Source: Streptomyces aculeolatus
Lineage (GTDB): Bacteria > Actinomycetota > Actinomycetes > Streptomycetales > Streptomycetaceae
Length of the DNA: 64,000 nt
Direction: 5' to 3'
NCBI RefSeq assembly: GCF_020400605.1
Contig: NZ_JAINRD010000017.1
Location: 124,001-188,000, forward strand
In this document: positions 30,785-39,281 of the stretch, piece by piece
Numbering within the stretch: the first letter of the stretch is position 1
How the letters are laid out: each line of letters begins with the position of its first letter
Program-made: the position numbers and the translations under genes
The notes under the pieces: model-generated
Told to the model about the DNA's origin: nothing
What the model saw: the letters and a program-made list of their open reading frames with translations, nothing else
Database searches by the model: none

Positions 30785-32668
30785 ATGACCACGACCGACG
30801 AGCGCGAGCTGACCGCCGCCGCGTCCCAGTTGTCCACGGCGCCGATCGAGGACTCGCCGCAGAGCCCGCTGCCGCAGGGCGGCTCGTTCGGGCGCGAGCT
30901 GGTGGCGTGGGCGCGCTGGTTCTGGCGGCAGCTCACGTCGATGCGCGTGGCGCTGATACTGCTGTTCCTGCTGTCGCTCGGGTCCATTCCGGGCTCGCTC
31001 ATCCCGCAGAACTCGGTCGACGAGATCGCCGTGACCCAGTTCCGGGAGCGGCACGGGACGCTGGCGCCGATCTACGACAAGCTCCAGCTCTTCGACGTCT
31101 ACAGCTCGGTGTGGTTCTCGGCGATCTACATCCTGCTGTTCGTCTCGCTCGCCGGCTGCATCATCCCGCGCTCCTGGCAGTTCGTCGGCCAGCTCCGCGC
31201 CCGCCCGCCGCGGGCCCCGCGCAACCTGACCCGGCTGCCCGCGTACACCACCTGGGAGACCGAGGCCGACGCGGCCGAGGTGCGCGAGGCCGCGGAGCGG
31301 ATCTTCCGGCGCCGCCGGTTCCGCTACGCCGTGGCCCCCGTCGGCGACGAGGGCGCGATCTCCGCCGAGAAGGGCTACCTGCGCGAGGCCGGCAACCTGC
31401 TGTTCCACATCGCGCTCTTCGTCCTCCTCGTCGCCTTCGCGGCCGGGAACCTCTTCCGCGTCGAGGGCGGCAAGCTGATCGTCGAGGGCGACGGCTTCGC
31501 CAACACCCTCACGCAGTACGACGACTTCCAGGACTCCACGTTCGGCGCCGACCTCGAGTCGTTCGGCTTCACGCTGGACGACTTCACGGCGACGTTCGAG
31601 AAGGACGGGCCGCAGCGAGGCACGGCGCGCGAGTTCTACGCCGACGTCACCTGGTGGGAGGGCGCCGACGGCGAGCAGCACCAGGAGCGCGTCGAGGTCA
31701 ACCACCCGCTGCAGATCGGCGACACCAAGATCTTCCTGATCGGCCACGGGTACGCGCCCGTCGTGACGGTCCGCGACGGCCAGGGCGACGTGGCGTTCAC
31801 CGGCCCGGTCGCGTTCCTGCCGCAGGACGGGAACCACACCTCCACCGGCGCGATCAAGGTCCCGGACTACCGGGACGAGAACGGCGAGAAGACGCAGATC
31901 GCCTTCCAGGGCTTCTTCACCCCGACCTTCGGCGGCTACAGCAAGGAGGGCATGGTCTCGCAGTTCCCGGGGCCCGAGTACCCCGCGCTGTTCCTCAACG
32001 CCTACCGCGGCGACCTCGGCGTGGACTCCGGCGTGCCGCAGAACGTGTACCAGCTCGACACCGAGCGGCTGAAGCAGTTCAAGGACAAGAAGGGCGAGCC
32101 GCTGAAGAAGGCGCTGCGGCCCGGTGACACCTTCACCCTGCCGAACGGGGCGGGGTCGCTGGAGTTCGAGCGGCTGGAGCGCTGGGCCAGCTTCCAGGTC
32201 TCCCAGCAGCCCGGCAACTACTGGGCGCTGGGCGGGTCCATCCTCGCGATCGTCGGCCTCGCCGGGTCGCTGTTCATCCAGCGCCGGCGCGTGTGGGTGC
32301 GTACGGCGGCGGGAGCCGACGGCCGCACGGTCGTGGAGCTGGCGGGGCTGGGGCGCAGCGAGAGCGCCCGGCTGCCGGAGGAGCTGGCGGACCTGGCGGT
32401 GGCGCTGCAGACGGACGGGGCGCCGGCGGTGGCCGACGCCGCAGACACCGACACCGACACCGATGACACCGCCGGGGACAAGTCCGACGCGGCCGGGGGT
32501 GGGTCCGCGGCGGCCCGTACGAAGTCCGTAGAGTCCGAAACCGCGGAGCACGCAGAACCCGCGGAAGCCGCGGACACCGCGGAAGCCACGTCAGAAGAGT
32601 CCGAGTACGACGAACCCGACGAGCCCGAAGGGCCCGAAGCCAAGCCCGATGAAGGAGCGCGCGCGTGA
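30785..32668 (+). CDS. resB: ResB-like cytochrome c synthetase subunit
   Basis: A 627-residue protein. Membrane helices near the N-terminus (MRVALILLFLLSLGSIPGSLIPQ, SAIYILLFVSLAGCIIP, GNLLFHIALFVLLVAFAAGNLF) and one near residue 485 bracket a large extracytoplasmic domain, the ResB layout. With CcsB it forms the system II enzyme that transports haem and ligates it to apocytochrome c. The last about 95 residues are an acidic, repetitive tail (DTDTDTDD, EPAEAADTAEATSEESEYDEPDEPEGPE), likely disordered. The stop overlaps the ccsB start (GTGA). Confidence 0.9.
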   Translation: MTTTDERELTAAASQLSTAPIEDSPQSPLPQGGSFGRELVAWARWFWRQLTSMRVALILLFLLSLGSIPGSLIPQNSVDEIAVTQFRERHGTLAPIYDKLQLFDVYSSVWFSAIYILLFVSLAGCIIPRSWQFVGQLRARPPRAPRNLTRLPAYTTWETEADAAEVREAAERIFRRRRFRYAVAPVGDEGAISAEKGYLREAGNLLFHIALFVLLVAFAAGNLFRVEGGKLIVEGDGFANTLTQYDDFQDSTFGADLESFGFTLDDFTATFEKDGPQRGTAREFYADVTWWEGADGEQHQERVEVNHPLQIGDTKIFLIGHGYAPVVTVRDGQGDVAFTGPVAFLPQDGNHTSTGAIKVPDYRDENGEKTQIAFQGFFTPTFGGYSKEGMVSQFPGPEYPALFLNAYRGDLGVDSGVPQNVYQLDTERLKQFKDKKGEPLKKALRPGDTFTLPNGAGSLEFERLERWASFQVSQQPGNYWALGGSILAIVGLAGSLFIQRRRVWVRTAAGADGRTVVELAGLGRSESARLPEELADLAVALQTDGAPAVADAADTDTDTDDTAGDKSDAAGGGSAAARTKSVESETAEHAEPAEAADTAEATSEESEYDEPDEPEGPEAKPDEGARA

Positions 32669-33762
32669 ACATCGCTGCCGCGACCAACCAGAACCTGGCG
32701 GACATCAGCAACGTCCTCATCTACTCGGCGATGGCCGTCTACGCCCTCGCCTTCTTCGCGCATGTCGGGGAGTGGGTCTTCGGCAGCCGTAGCCGGGTGG
32801 CCACGACCGCCGCCGCGCTCACGCCGCGGCAGGCGGCCGGCGCGGACGCGCCCGCCGTGACCGTCACGGTCAAGAAGCGGGGCGGCGGCACCGCCGTGCT
32901 GGAGCGGCCGAAGGTCGTCACCCGGACCTCCTCCGGCGCCGCGGACGTCCCCGACGGGCCGGGCGCCTCTGGCGGTGACGAGCAGGGCGACATGTACGGC
33001 CGCGTCGCCGTCTCCCTCACGGTGCTGGCCTTCGCGCTGCACGCGGCCGGGGTGCTGACCCGCGCCCTGTCGGTGCAGCGGGCGCCGTGGGGCAACATGT
33101 ACGAGTTCTCCACGACCTTCTCCATGGTCGCGGTGGCCGCGTACCTCGGCTTCCTGGCGGCCCGCAAGAACATCCGCTGGATGGGCCTGCCGCTGGTCAC
33201 GACGGTCCTGCTCGACCTGGGCCTCGCGGTGTCGGTGCTCTACACCGACAGCGACCAGCTGGTGCCCGCGCTGGACTCGTACTGGCTGTGGATCCACGTC
33301 TCGCTCGCCATCGCCTGCGGGGCGCTGTTCTACCTCGGCGCGGTCTCGACGATCCTCTACCTCTTCCGCGACCGCTACGAGGCGAAGCTCGCGGACGCGA
33401 AGGGCCCGCAGCCCGGTTCGTTCGCGCGCTCGGTGCTGAGCCGGCTGCCGGCGGCGTCGTCGCTGGACAAGTTCGCGTACCGAGTGAACGCGGCGGTCTT
33501 CCCGTTCTGGACCTTCACCATCGTGGCGGGCGCGATCTGGGCGGAGAGCGCCTGGGGCCGCTACTGGGGCTGGGACCCCAAGGAGGTCTGGTCGTTCATC
33601 ACCTGGGTCGCCTACGCCTGTTACCTGCACGCCCGCGCCACGGCCGGGTGGAAGGGCCGCAAGGCCGCGTACCTGGCGATCGTCGCGTTCCTGTGCTTCC
33701 TCTTCAATTACTACGGCGTCAACATGTTCGTCGACGGCCTGCACTCCTACTCCGGCGTATAG
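32665..33762 (+). CDS. ccsB: CcsB/ResC-like haem-handling membrane protein
   Basis: A 365-residue polytopic protein with the haem-binding WWD domain WGWDPKEVWSFITWVAYACYLHARAT and conserved His-containing helices (YWLWIHVSLAIACGALFYLG). With ResB it forms the cytochrome c synthetase. GTG 32665 overlaps the resB stop. It is the last gene of the resA-ccdA-resB-ccsB operon, which serves the quinol-cytochrome c branch fed by menaquinone. Confidence 0.93.
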   Translation: MNIAAATNQNLADISNVLIYSAMAVYALAFFAHVGEWVFGSRSRVATTAAALTPRQAAGADAPAVTVTVKKRGGGTAVLERPKVVTRTSSGAADVPDGPGASGGDEQGDMYGRVAVSLTVLAFALHAAGVLTRALSVQRAPWGNMYEFSTTFSMVAVAAYLGFLAARKNIRWMGLPLVTTVLLDLGLAVSVLYTDSDQLVPALDSYWLWIHVSLAIACGALFYLGAVSTILYLFRDRYEAKLADAKGPQPGSFARSVLSRLPAASSLDKFAYRVNAAVFPFWTFTIVAGAIWAESAWGRYWGWDPKEVWSFITWVAYACYLHARATAGWKGRKAAYLAIVAFLCFLFNYYGVNMFVDGLHSYSGV

Positions 33763-33849
33763 GCGCGCCGCCCGCATACCTCCCTCCTTCTTTTGCCGCC
33801 CTCCCCGCGTGAAGCGCACACTGGAAGGGTGAAGGAGGGAGGTATCGCA

Positions 33850-34209
33850 ATGCTGGAAGTAAAGACCATCGAGAAGCCGGACGAACGACGCGACTTCCCG
33901 CGCGGTCACCTCGAAGCGCTGCACATGACCGGCCTGGATTTCGCGATCGCCACTTTCGAGCCGGGCTGGCGCTGGTCGGAGTCGGTGAAACCCCTGGCGG
34001 GTACCGAGACCTGCATGGTGCACCACAACGGTTACGTCGTTCAGGGCCGCATGCACATCCTCATGGACAGCGGCCAGGAATCCGAGGTGCAGGCCGGCGA
34101 CGCATTCGTCTGCCCGCCGGGGCACGACGCCTGGGTCGTGGGCGACGAACAGGTCATCCTCTACGACTTCGCCGGCGCCATGGCGACCGAATACGCGAAG
34201 GGAAGCTGA
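33850..34209 (+). CDS. Cupin-domain protein
   Basis: A 119-residue small beta-barrel. GWRWSESVKPLAGTETCMVHHNGYVVQGRMHILMDSGQE and VQAGDAFVCPPGHDAWVVGDE correspond to the two cupin motifs, with His residues able to bind a metal. Start ATG 33850 has a strong GGAGG site. It is separated by five bases from the next gene, a small barrel-type protein, so they form an operon. Substrate unknown; similar proteins are linked to small-molecule oxidation or sensing. Confidence 0.75.
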   Translation: MLEVKTIEKPDERRDFPRGHLEALHMTGLDFAIATFEPGWRWSESVKPLAGTETCMVHHNGYVVQGRMHILMDSGQESEVQAGDAFVCPPGHDAWVVGDEQVILYDFAGAMATEYAKGS

Positions 34210-34214
34210 GGACG

Positions 34215-34508
34215 ATGACGTTCGTGCAGCTCATCGAGTACGAGACGGACCGCGGCGAGGAAATGGACCGCGCCATGGACGACTGGATGCGCGCGACGGA
34301 GGGCAAGCGCACGATGTCGCGGGAAATCCACACGCAGGACCGGGGCGACAGCCGGCATTACGTGGACATCGTCGAATTCCCGTCGTACGAGCAGGCGATG
34401 GTCAACAACGACCTGCCGGAGACGAAGCGCACCGCGGAGCGCTTCCGCGAACTGTGCAGCAACGAGCCCAGGTTCGTGAACCTGGAGGTCGTCGGCGACC
34501 GCTCCTGA
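34215..34508 (+). CDS. Small dimeric alpha/beta-barrel-like protein
   Basis: A 97-residue protein (TFVQLIEYETDRGEEMDRAMDDWMRATEGKRT, then HYVDIVEFPSYEQAM). The strand-helix pattern resembles antibiotic-biosynthesis-monooxygenase-like ferredoxin-fold proteins, but no cofactor motif is visible. Five bases after the cupin gene, so co-expressed. Exact family not assigned. Confidence 0.65.
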   Translation: MTFVQLIEYETDRGEEMDRAMDDWMRATEGKRTMSREIHTQDRGDSRHYVDIVEFPSYEQAMVNNDLPETKRTAERFRELCSNEPRFVNLEVVGDRS

Positions 34509-34609
34509 CGCCCGCGGACGAGAAGAGCCGCTCCCGCGAACCGCGCCGGGACGGCGTGGTGGATGACGGCCCCTGGCCCCGGACGGCCCTCCGCGGTCAT
34601 CCTGGGGCC

Positions 34610-35401
34610 ATGGTCACCTCCAACGGCTACGTCCTCGACGAGTCCCCCCGCCGCCTCGGTGAACTGCGCCCGGTGCCGGATACCGAGCGCGCGGACCGCG
34701 ACGCGCTGTGGGCGCGGCTGCGGCGGGACGGGTACCTGTGGCTGCGCGGGGCCCTCGACCCCGAAGGCGTACGGGAGTTCCGCCGCCACTACTTCGCGCA
34801 CGTCGACCCCGAGCTGCCCCGCGGCGAGCAGCGCGCCGCGCTCTTCGGGCGGGTCGTGCCGGGGCCGGAGTACACGGAGTTCTGCGCGCAGCCGGCGGTG
34901 CGGGACTGGTACGCCTGGTTCCTCGGCGGCGACACCTTCCTGCACCGGCGCAAGATCCTGCGCCACACCCGGCCGGGCGAGGCCGGCATCGGTACGGCCA
35001 CGCAGGCGCACTACGACCTCGTGTACCTCCGCGAGGGTACGGACCGGGTGCTCAGCTCGTGGATCCCGCTCGGCGACTGCCCCGTGGAGCTGGGCGGGCT
35101 GGTGTATCTGGAGGCCAGCCACGTGCGGGTGCTCGCGGAGGAGGCGGCCGGCACGCTGAAGCGCCCGGCCGCCTCGCTCACGGCCGACCTGCCGGCGCTG
35201 GCGGAGGAGTACGACGCGCGGTGGCTCCTCGCGGACTACGCGGCCGGCGACATGGTCGTCCACTCGGCGCACATGGTGCACGCCTCGCTGGACAACACCG
35301 CGGACACGTACCGGCTGTCGACCGACATCCGCTACCAGCGCGCCGACCAGGCCATCGACTGGCGCTGGCAGGAGCACTGGCACGACCTCGACGGGCTCTG
35401 A
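34610..35401 (+). CDS. Phytanoyl-CoA dioxygenase-like (PhyH) Fe(II)/2-oxoglutarate oxygenase
   Basis: A 263-residue oxygenase. The facial triad is visible as HYD in QAHYDLVYLREG and the distal His in GDMVVHSAHMVHASLDN, followed by Arg in YRLSTDIRYQR that would bind 2-oxoglutarate. PhyH relatives hydroxylate or halogenate small molecules. ATG 34610 chosen; no strong ribosome site. It is probably monocistronic, about 100 bases from the small-barrel gene. Substrate not predictable. Confidence 0.82.
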   Translation: MVTSNGYVLDESPRRLGELRPVPDTERADRDALWARLRRDGYLWLRGALDPEGVREFRRHYFAHVDPELPRGEQRAALFGRVVPGPEYTEFCAQPAVRDWYAWFLGGDTFLHRRKILRHTRPGEAGIGTATQAHYDLVYLREGTDRVLSSWIPLGDCPVELGGLVYLEASHVRVLAEEAAGTLKRPAASLTADLPALAEEYDARWLLADYAAGDMVVHSAHMVHASLDNTADTYRLSTDIRYQRADQAIDWRWQEHWHDLDGL

Positions 35402-35508
35402 GACCAGCGCTGGCGCGGACTCCGGGAGCGGGCGACAGCGGGCCTCCGGCACGGACTCCGGGACCGGCTCCGAGGCCCGCTTCGGGCCTGCTCCGTTACG
35501 GCCTCCGG

Positions 35509-36786
35509 TCAGCCGGCCGCCCGCTCCGCCTCGTCCGGCGGCCACAGCTCCGGGCGCCGCGCCGCCACCGCCGCCGCCATCCGCGCCACCGCCTCCGCCG
35601 CCGGCAGCGGCGCGGGCCGCCGCCCGTCGCGCAGCCGCAGCGCCGCCGCCCCGCCGGCGGCCTCCCGCGGGCCGACCACCACCTGGTACGGGGCCAGCCG
35701 CCCGGCCCGTACCCGCGCGCCCAGGGTGCCCCGCTCCGGTCCCGCCAGCTCGGCCCGCAGCCCCGCCTCGACGCACCGCCGCAGCAGCGCCTCCGCCGGC
35801 GCCGCCTCCGCCTCGCCCACCGGCAGCACCACGGCCTGCACCGGCGCGAGCCACGGCGGGAACGCGCCCTGGTGCACCTCGATGAGCTGCGCCACCGCCC
35901 GCTCCGCGCTGCCGACGACCGAGCGGTGCACCATCACCGGGCGGTGCCGTGCGCCGTCCGCGCCCACGTACGCGAGGCCGAAGCGCGCCGGCTGGTGGAA
36001 GTCGACCTGCACGGTGGACAGGGTCGCCTCGCGGCCCGCGGCGTCCAGCACCTGTACGTCGATCTTCGGGCCGTAGAACGCCGCCTCGCCCTCCTCCGCG
36101 TCGTACGCGATCCCCGCGGCGGCGAGGGCCTGCTCCAGCAGCGCCCCGGCCCGCTGCCACAGCCCGGGGTCGCGCACGTACTTGGCGCCGGGGCCCGGCA
36201 GCGAGAGCCGGTAGCGGGCGGCGTCCAGGCCCATCGCCGCGTACGCCTCGCGGATCAGCCGCAGCGCGGCCAGCGCCTCGTCGGCGACCTGCTCCAGGGT
36301 GCAGAAGACGTGTGCGTCGTTGAGCTGGATGGCGCGTACGCGGGTGAGGCCGCCGAGGACGCCGGACAGCTCGGCGCGGTACATCCCGCCCAGCTCGGCG
36401 AGGCGCAGCGGCAGCTCGCGGTAGCTGCGCTCGCGGGAGCGGTAGATGAGGGCGTGGTGGGGGCAGAGGCTGGGGCGGAGCACGACTTCCTCACCGGCCG
36501 GATCGCCGGCCGGGCCGCCGTCCGGGCCGCCGCCGAGGCGCATGGGCGGGAACATGTCGTCGCGGTAGTGCTCCCAGTGGCCGGAGAGCTCGTACAGCTC
36601 GCGCTTGCCGAGCACGGGTGAGTAGACCCGCTGGTAGCCGGCGCGGCGCTCGATGTCGGAGACGTACTCCTCCAGCGCCTGCCGGACGGCGGCGCCGGCG
36701 GGCAGCCAGTAGGGCAGGCCGGCGCCGATGAGGGGGTCGGTGCCGAAGAGGCCGAGTTCACGGCCGAGGCGGCGGTGGTCTTTCAC
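35509..36786 (-). CDS. Short threonyl-tRNA synthetase lacking TGS and editing domains
   Basis: A 425-residue class II synthetase with only the catalytic and anticodon-binding domains; full ThrRS has about 650 residues. Motif 2 region is MYRAELSGVLGGLTRVRAIQLNDAHVF and motif 3 GSAERAVAQLIE. Zinc ligands are kept: C108 in LCPHH, H159 in NDAH, and His in VMVHRSVVG. It should charge tRNA-Thr but cannot clear Ser-tRNA-Thr in cis. Start GTG 36786 follows GAGGAG. A Thr-codon leader peptide and a perfect palindrome lie upstream, so it appears induced by threonine shortage. It may be a backup or a self-resistance enzyme; a standard thrS is expected elsewhere. Confidence 0.87.
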   Translation of the reverse strand: MKDHRRLGRELGLFGTDPLIGAGLPYWLPAGAAVRQALEEYVSDIERRAGYQRVYSPVLGKRELYELSGHWEHYRDDMFPPMRLGGGPDGGPAGDPAGEEVVLRPSLCPHHALIYRSRERSYRELPLRLAELGGMYRAELSGVLGGLTRVRAIQLNDAHVFCTLEQVADEALAALRLIREAYAAMGLDAARYRLSLPGPGAKYVRDPGLWQRAGALLEQALAAAGIAYDAEEGEAAFYGPKIDVQVLDAAGREATLSTVQVDFHQPARFGLAYVGADGARHRPVMVHRSVVGSAERAVAQLIEVHQGAFPPWLAPVQAVVLPVGEAEAAPAEALLRRCVEAGLRAELAGPERGTLGARVRAGRLAPYQVVVGPREAAGGAAALRLRDGRRPAPLPAAEAVARMAAAVAARRPELWPPDEAERAAG

Positions 36787-36836
36787 GGTGGGGCTCCTCG
36801 CGGGTCGGGTCGGGGGCCGCCCGCGGGGTCGTGCAC

Positions 36837-36872
36837 GCCGAAGCCCCGGGGCGATCGCCCCGGGGCTTCGGC
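36837..36872 (-). terminator. Perfect 36-nt palindrome, attenuator terminator of the ThrRS-like gene
   Basis: The 18-base arms (GCCGAAGCCCCGGGGCGA and its complement) match completely. It lies between the Thr leader peptide (stop at 36884) and the ThrRS start (36786), with no T-tract. Its position suits an attenuator whose folding depends on ribosome progress over the leader. Confidence 0.75.
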
Positions 36873-36883
36873 TGGGTCGTGGG

Positions 36884-36934
36884 TCAGCGCGCCGGGACGG
36901 TGTCCGGCGTCGTCGTCTGCACAGCGCGCTTCAT
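36884..36934 (-). CDS. Threonine leader peptide MKRAVQTTTPDTVPAR
   Basis: A 16-codon frame with four Thr codons, three consecutive. The ATG at 36934 lies eight bases from a TAGCCT -10-like hexamer (36947-36942), so the transcript is probably leaderless at this peptide. The stop is 11 bases before the perfect palindrome. Ribosome stalling at Thr codons when charged tRNA-Thr is scarce would allow read-through into the ThrRS gene. Too short for standard gene finding. Confidence 0.75.
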   Translation of the reverse strand: MKRAVQTTTPDTVPAR

Positions 36935-36944
36935 GCGGAGGAGG

Positions 36945-38090
36945 CTAGCAGGGGCGGGGCGCGGATCCCGACCCGTTTTCGGGTACGGGCACGGGGCCGG
37001 GGTCCGGTGCGGGACCGGGGCCGGGGCCGAGGCCGGGGCCCCCGCCGGCGCCCGCGGCGCCCGCGGCGCCCGCCGGGCCGAAGCGGGCCCGGTACGCCGA
37101 CGGGCTCAGCCCCGTGCGCCGCCGCACCTGCGTCCGCAGGTTCGCCGCCGTGCCCAGCCCGCTCGTCCGCGCCACCACCTCCAGCCGGTGCTCCCCGCGC
37201 TCGATCAGCCGGCACGCCAGCGCCACCCGCTCCCCCGTCAGCCACGCCAGCGGCGTCGTGCCCAGCTCGCGGACGAACCGCCGGTGCAGCGTGGCGGGGC
37301 TGACGGCGGCCTGCCCGGCCAGGTCGGCGACGGTCAGCGGCCGGTCGAGCCGCGCCGCCGCCCAGGCGAGCACCGGGGCGAGCGAGGCGTCCGGCACCGC
37401 GGGCACCGGGCGCTCGATGAACTGCCGCTGGCCGCCGTCGCGATGGGCGGCGAAGACGAGCCGCCGGCTGACGTGGTTGGCCACCTCGGCGCCGTGGTCG
37501 CGGCGGATCAGGTGCAGCCCGAGGTCCAGGGCGGCGGCGCTGCCGGCCGCGGTGAGCACGTCGCCGTCGTCGACGAAGAGCACGTCGCGCCGGACCCGTA
37601 CGGCCGGGTGGCGGGCGGCGAAGCGGTCGGCCCAGCGCCAGTGGATCGCCGCCGGGCGGCCGTCGAGCACACCGGCGGCGGCCAGGGCGTACGCGCCGGT
37701 GCAGAAGCTGACGAGCCGGGCACCGCGGTCGGCGGCGCGGCGGATGGCGGCGACGACGGCGGCGGTGGGCGGGGTGTCGTCGGGGCGGTTGGGGACGATC
37801 ACGGTGTCCGCGGCGTCGGCGGCGGCCAGGCCGGGGACGCCGGAGAGCGTGAAGAACCCGTCGTGCATGCGCACGCCTCCCCCGCCGGCTACGCCCTCAT
37901 TGGCGGGGGTACCCCCATTGGCGGGGGCGCAGAGCGTGAAGTCGTACCACGCGATGTCCAGCTCGGGGCGGCGCAGCCCGAACAGCTCGGTGGCGATACC
38001 CATCTCGAAGGGGTTCGAGCCGGCGTCCACGAGCATGGCGATCCGGTGCGCCCTGCCCGCCGTATCCGGGTGCGAGGATCCTTGCGGCAT
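36945..38090 (-). CDS. GlxA-family AraC-type regulator with DJ-1/PfpI domain
   Basis: A 381-residue regulator. Residues about 10-190 form a class I glutamine-amidotransferase-like (DJ-1/PfpI) domain with the nucleophile-elbow Cys in LVSFCTGAYALAAAGVLDG. Residues about 230-330 are a double helix-turn-helix AraC domain (LTVADLAGQAAVSPATLHRRFVRELGTTP and LEVVARTSGLGTAANLRTQVRRRTGLSPSAYRARF). The C-terminus is a Gly/Pro-rich tail. ATG 38090 chosen. Its stop codon TAG overlaps the -10 hexamer of the thr leader downstream on the same strand. Targets unknown. Confidence 0.85.
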   Translation of the reverse strand: MPQGSSHPDTAGRAHRIAMLVDAGSNPFEMGIATELFGLRRPELDIAWYDFTLCAPANGGTPANEGVAGGGGVRMHDGFFTLSGVPGLAAADAADTVIVPNRPDDTPPTAAVVAAIRRAADRGARLVSFCTGAYALAAAGVLDGRPAAIHWRWADRFAARHPAVRVRRDVLFVDDGDVLTAAGSAAALDLGLHLIRRDHGAEVANHVSRRLVFAAHRDGGQRQFIERPVPAVPDASLAPVLAWAAARLDRPLTVADLAGQAAVSPATLHRRFVRELGTTPLAWLTGERVALACRLIERGEHRLEVVARTSGLGTAANLRTQVRRRTGLSPSAYRARFGPAGAAGAAGAGGGPGLGPGPGPAPDPGPVPVPENGSGSAPRPC

Positions 38091-38187
38091 GTGCGATTCG
38101 TAGCACTCCCGGCGCCCGCCTGTCACGCGCAGGATGGCGGGGGAGAGGCCGCCGCACCCCCGCGGCGCCGGAAGCGAGGAGCCCACC

Positions 38188-38589
38188 GTGAGCATCCACC
38201 CCGCCGAGCCCACCGCACTCCCCGTCGCGCTGGAGCGCATCGCGGAGCCGTGGAGCCCGCACGTCGTCGCGCGGGTCAACGACTACGACGTCAAGATCGC
38301 CCACGCCTCCGGCGAGCATGTGTGGCACGTGCACGAGCACACCGACGAGTTCTTCCTCGTCGTCGAGGGCGAGCTGCGCATCGGCCTGCGCGAGGAGGGC
38401 GGCGAGCGCACGGTCACGCTGCCGAAGGGGACGGTGTTCACCGTGCCGCGCGGCGTCGAGCACCGGCCGGTGGCCGCGCCCGGGACGGCGATCATGATGT
38501 TCGAGCCGGCCGGCACGGTGAACGTCGGCGACCGCCACGAGGCGGTGCCGGCGCACATCCCGTCGACGACCGGCTTCGAACTGGCGTAG
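38188..38589 (+). CDS. Cupin protein
   Basis: A 133-residue single-domain cupin. EHVWHVHEHTDEFFLVVEGELRIGL is the HxH...E first motif and GVEHRPVAAPG the second, giving a complete 3-His/1-Glu metal site. Start GTG 38188 follows GAGGAG. It is divergent from the GlxA-type regulator 97 bases away, a probable target of it. Likely a mannose-6-phosphate-isomerase-like metal enzyme or binding protein of unknown substrate. Confidence 0.82.
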   Translation: MSIHPAEPTALPVALERIAEPWSPHVVARVNDYDVKIAHASGEHVWHVHEHTDEFFLVVEGELRIGLREEGGERTVTLPKGTVFTVPRGVEHRPVAAPGTAIMMFEPAGTVNVGDRHEAVPAHIPSTTGFELA

Positions 38590-38602
38590 CGGCGGCCCGG
38601 GG

Positions 38603-39217
38603 TCAGGCGGCCGGGCGCCGCGGGTCGCGTCCCGTCGCGGCCAGTGCGCGGTCGAAGTCCGGGACGTCCGGCGGTACGGGCACAGGGTCGGCGAAGCCGT
38701 CGTACTGCCGGTACATCTCGCCGTGGTCCTCCGCGACCCGCAGCACCAGCGCCGCGATCCCGGCCGACGCGCGGAACTCCTGCCCGGTCGCCCGCGCCAC
38801 GTCCCAGCCGTGCACCGCCATCTCCTTGACGATCACCGCCGCCACCTCCGGCGCCGGCATCGCCAGGAAGCCCAGGTCGACGTCGCCCTCCCAGGCCGCG
38901 GGCGCCGCCCAGGCGGCGAGGGCGCGGTCGAGCTGCGCGGCGTACGCCTCCGCCCAGCCGGGCTCCGCGGCGAAGTCGCGCTTCGGCAGCTCTTCGGGGA
39001 GCGGGGTGCGGTGGGCGCGGTGCTCCAGGCCGTGGGAGGTGAAGCAGACCCAGTGGTTGACGAGGGCGCGTACGTCCCAGTCCGCGCAGGGCGTGGGCCC
39101 CGCCAGCTGCTCGGGACGTACGCCGCGGGCGACGCGCGCCGCCTCGGCGGCGCACTCCTCCATCAGCGCGTACACGTCGGCGTCGGTGGCTGTGTTCCGG
39201 CTGTTCTCGCTGCTCAT
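38603..39217 (-). CDS. TIGR03086/mycothiol-dependent DinB-fold protein
   Basis: A 204-residue four-helix-bundle protein of the maleylpyruvate-isomerase/DinB group that uses mycothiol or binds metal. TPCADWDVRALVNHW and KEMAVHGWDVARATGQ give the conserved His/Asp sites, and HGEMYRQYDGFADPV lies near the C-terminus. ATG 39217 chosen over the frame start at 39259. It is convergent with the cupin (13-base gap) and divergent from an AraC regulator. A second family member is at 40140-40745. Confidence 0.8.
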   Translation of the reverse strand: MSSENSRNTATDADVYALMEECAAEAARVARGVRPEQLAGPTPCADWDVRALVNHWVCFTSHGLEHRAHRTPLPEELPKRDFAAEPGWAEAYAAQLDRALAAWAAPAAWEGDVDLGFLAMPAPEVAAVIVKEMAVHGWDVARATGQEFRASAGIAALVLRVAEDHGEMYRQYDGFADPVPVPPDVPDFDRALAATGRDPRRPAA

Positions 39218-39281
39218 AGGGGCGAACGTACGGCGGGCGGCGCGACCGGTCTTGAACAAACGCGACAGCTACGCTGCGCGT

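Noticed and set aside
36831..39281. Rightward frame that would extend the AraC regulator to 1086 residues
   Set aside because: The upstream part is antisense to GlxA, cupin-region and DinB-fold genes and has no protein-like motifs; only 39282-40091 is real.
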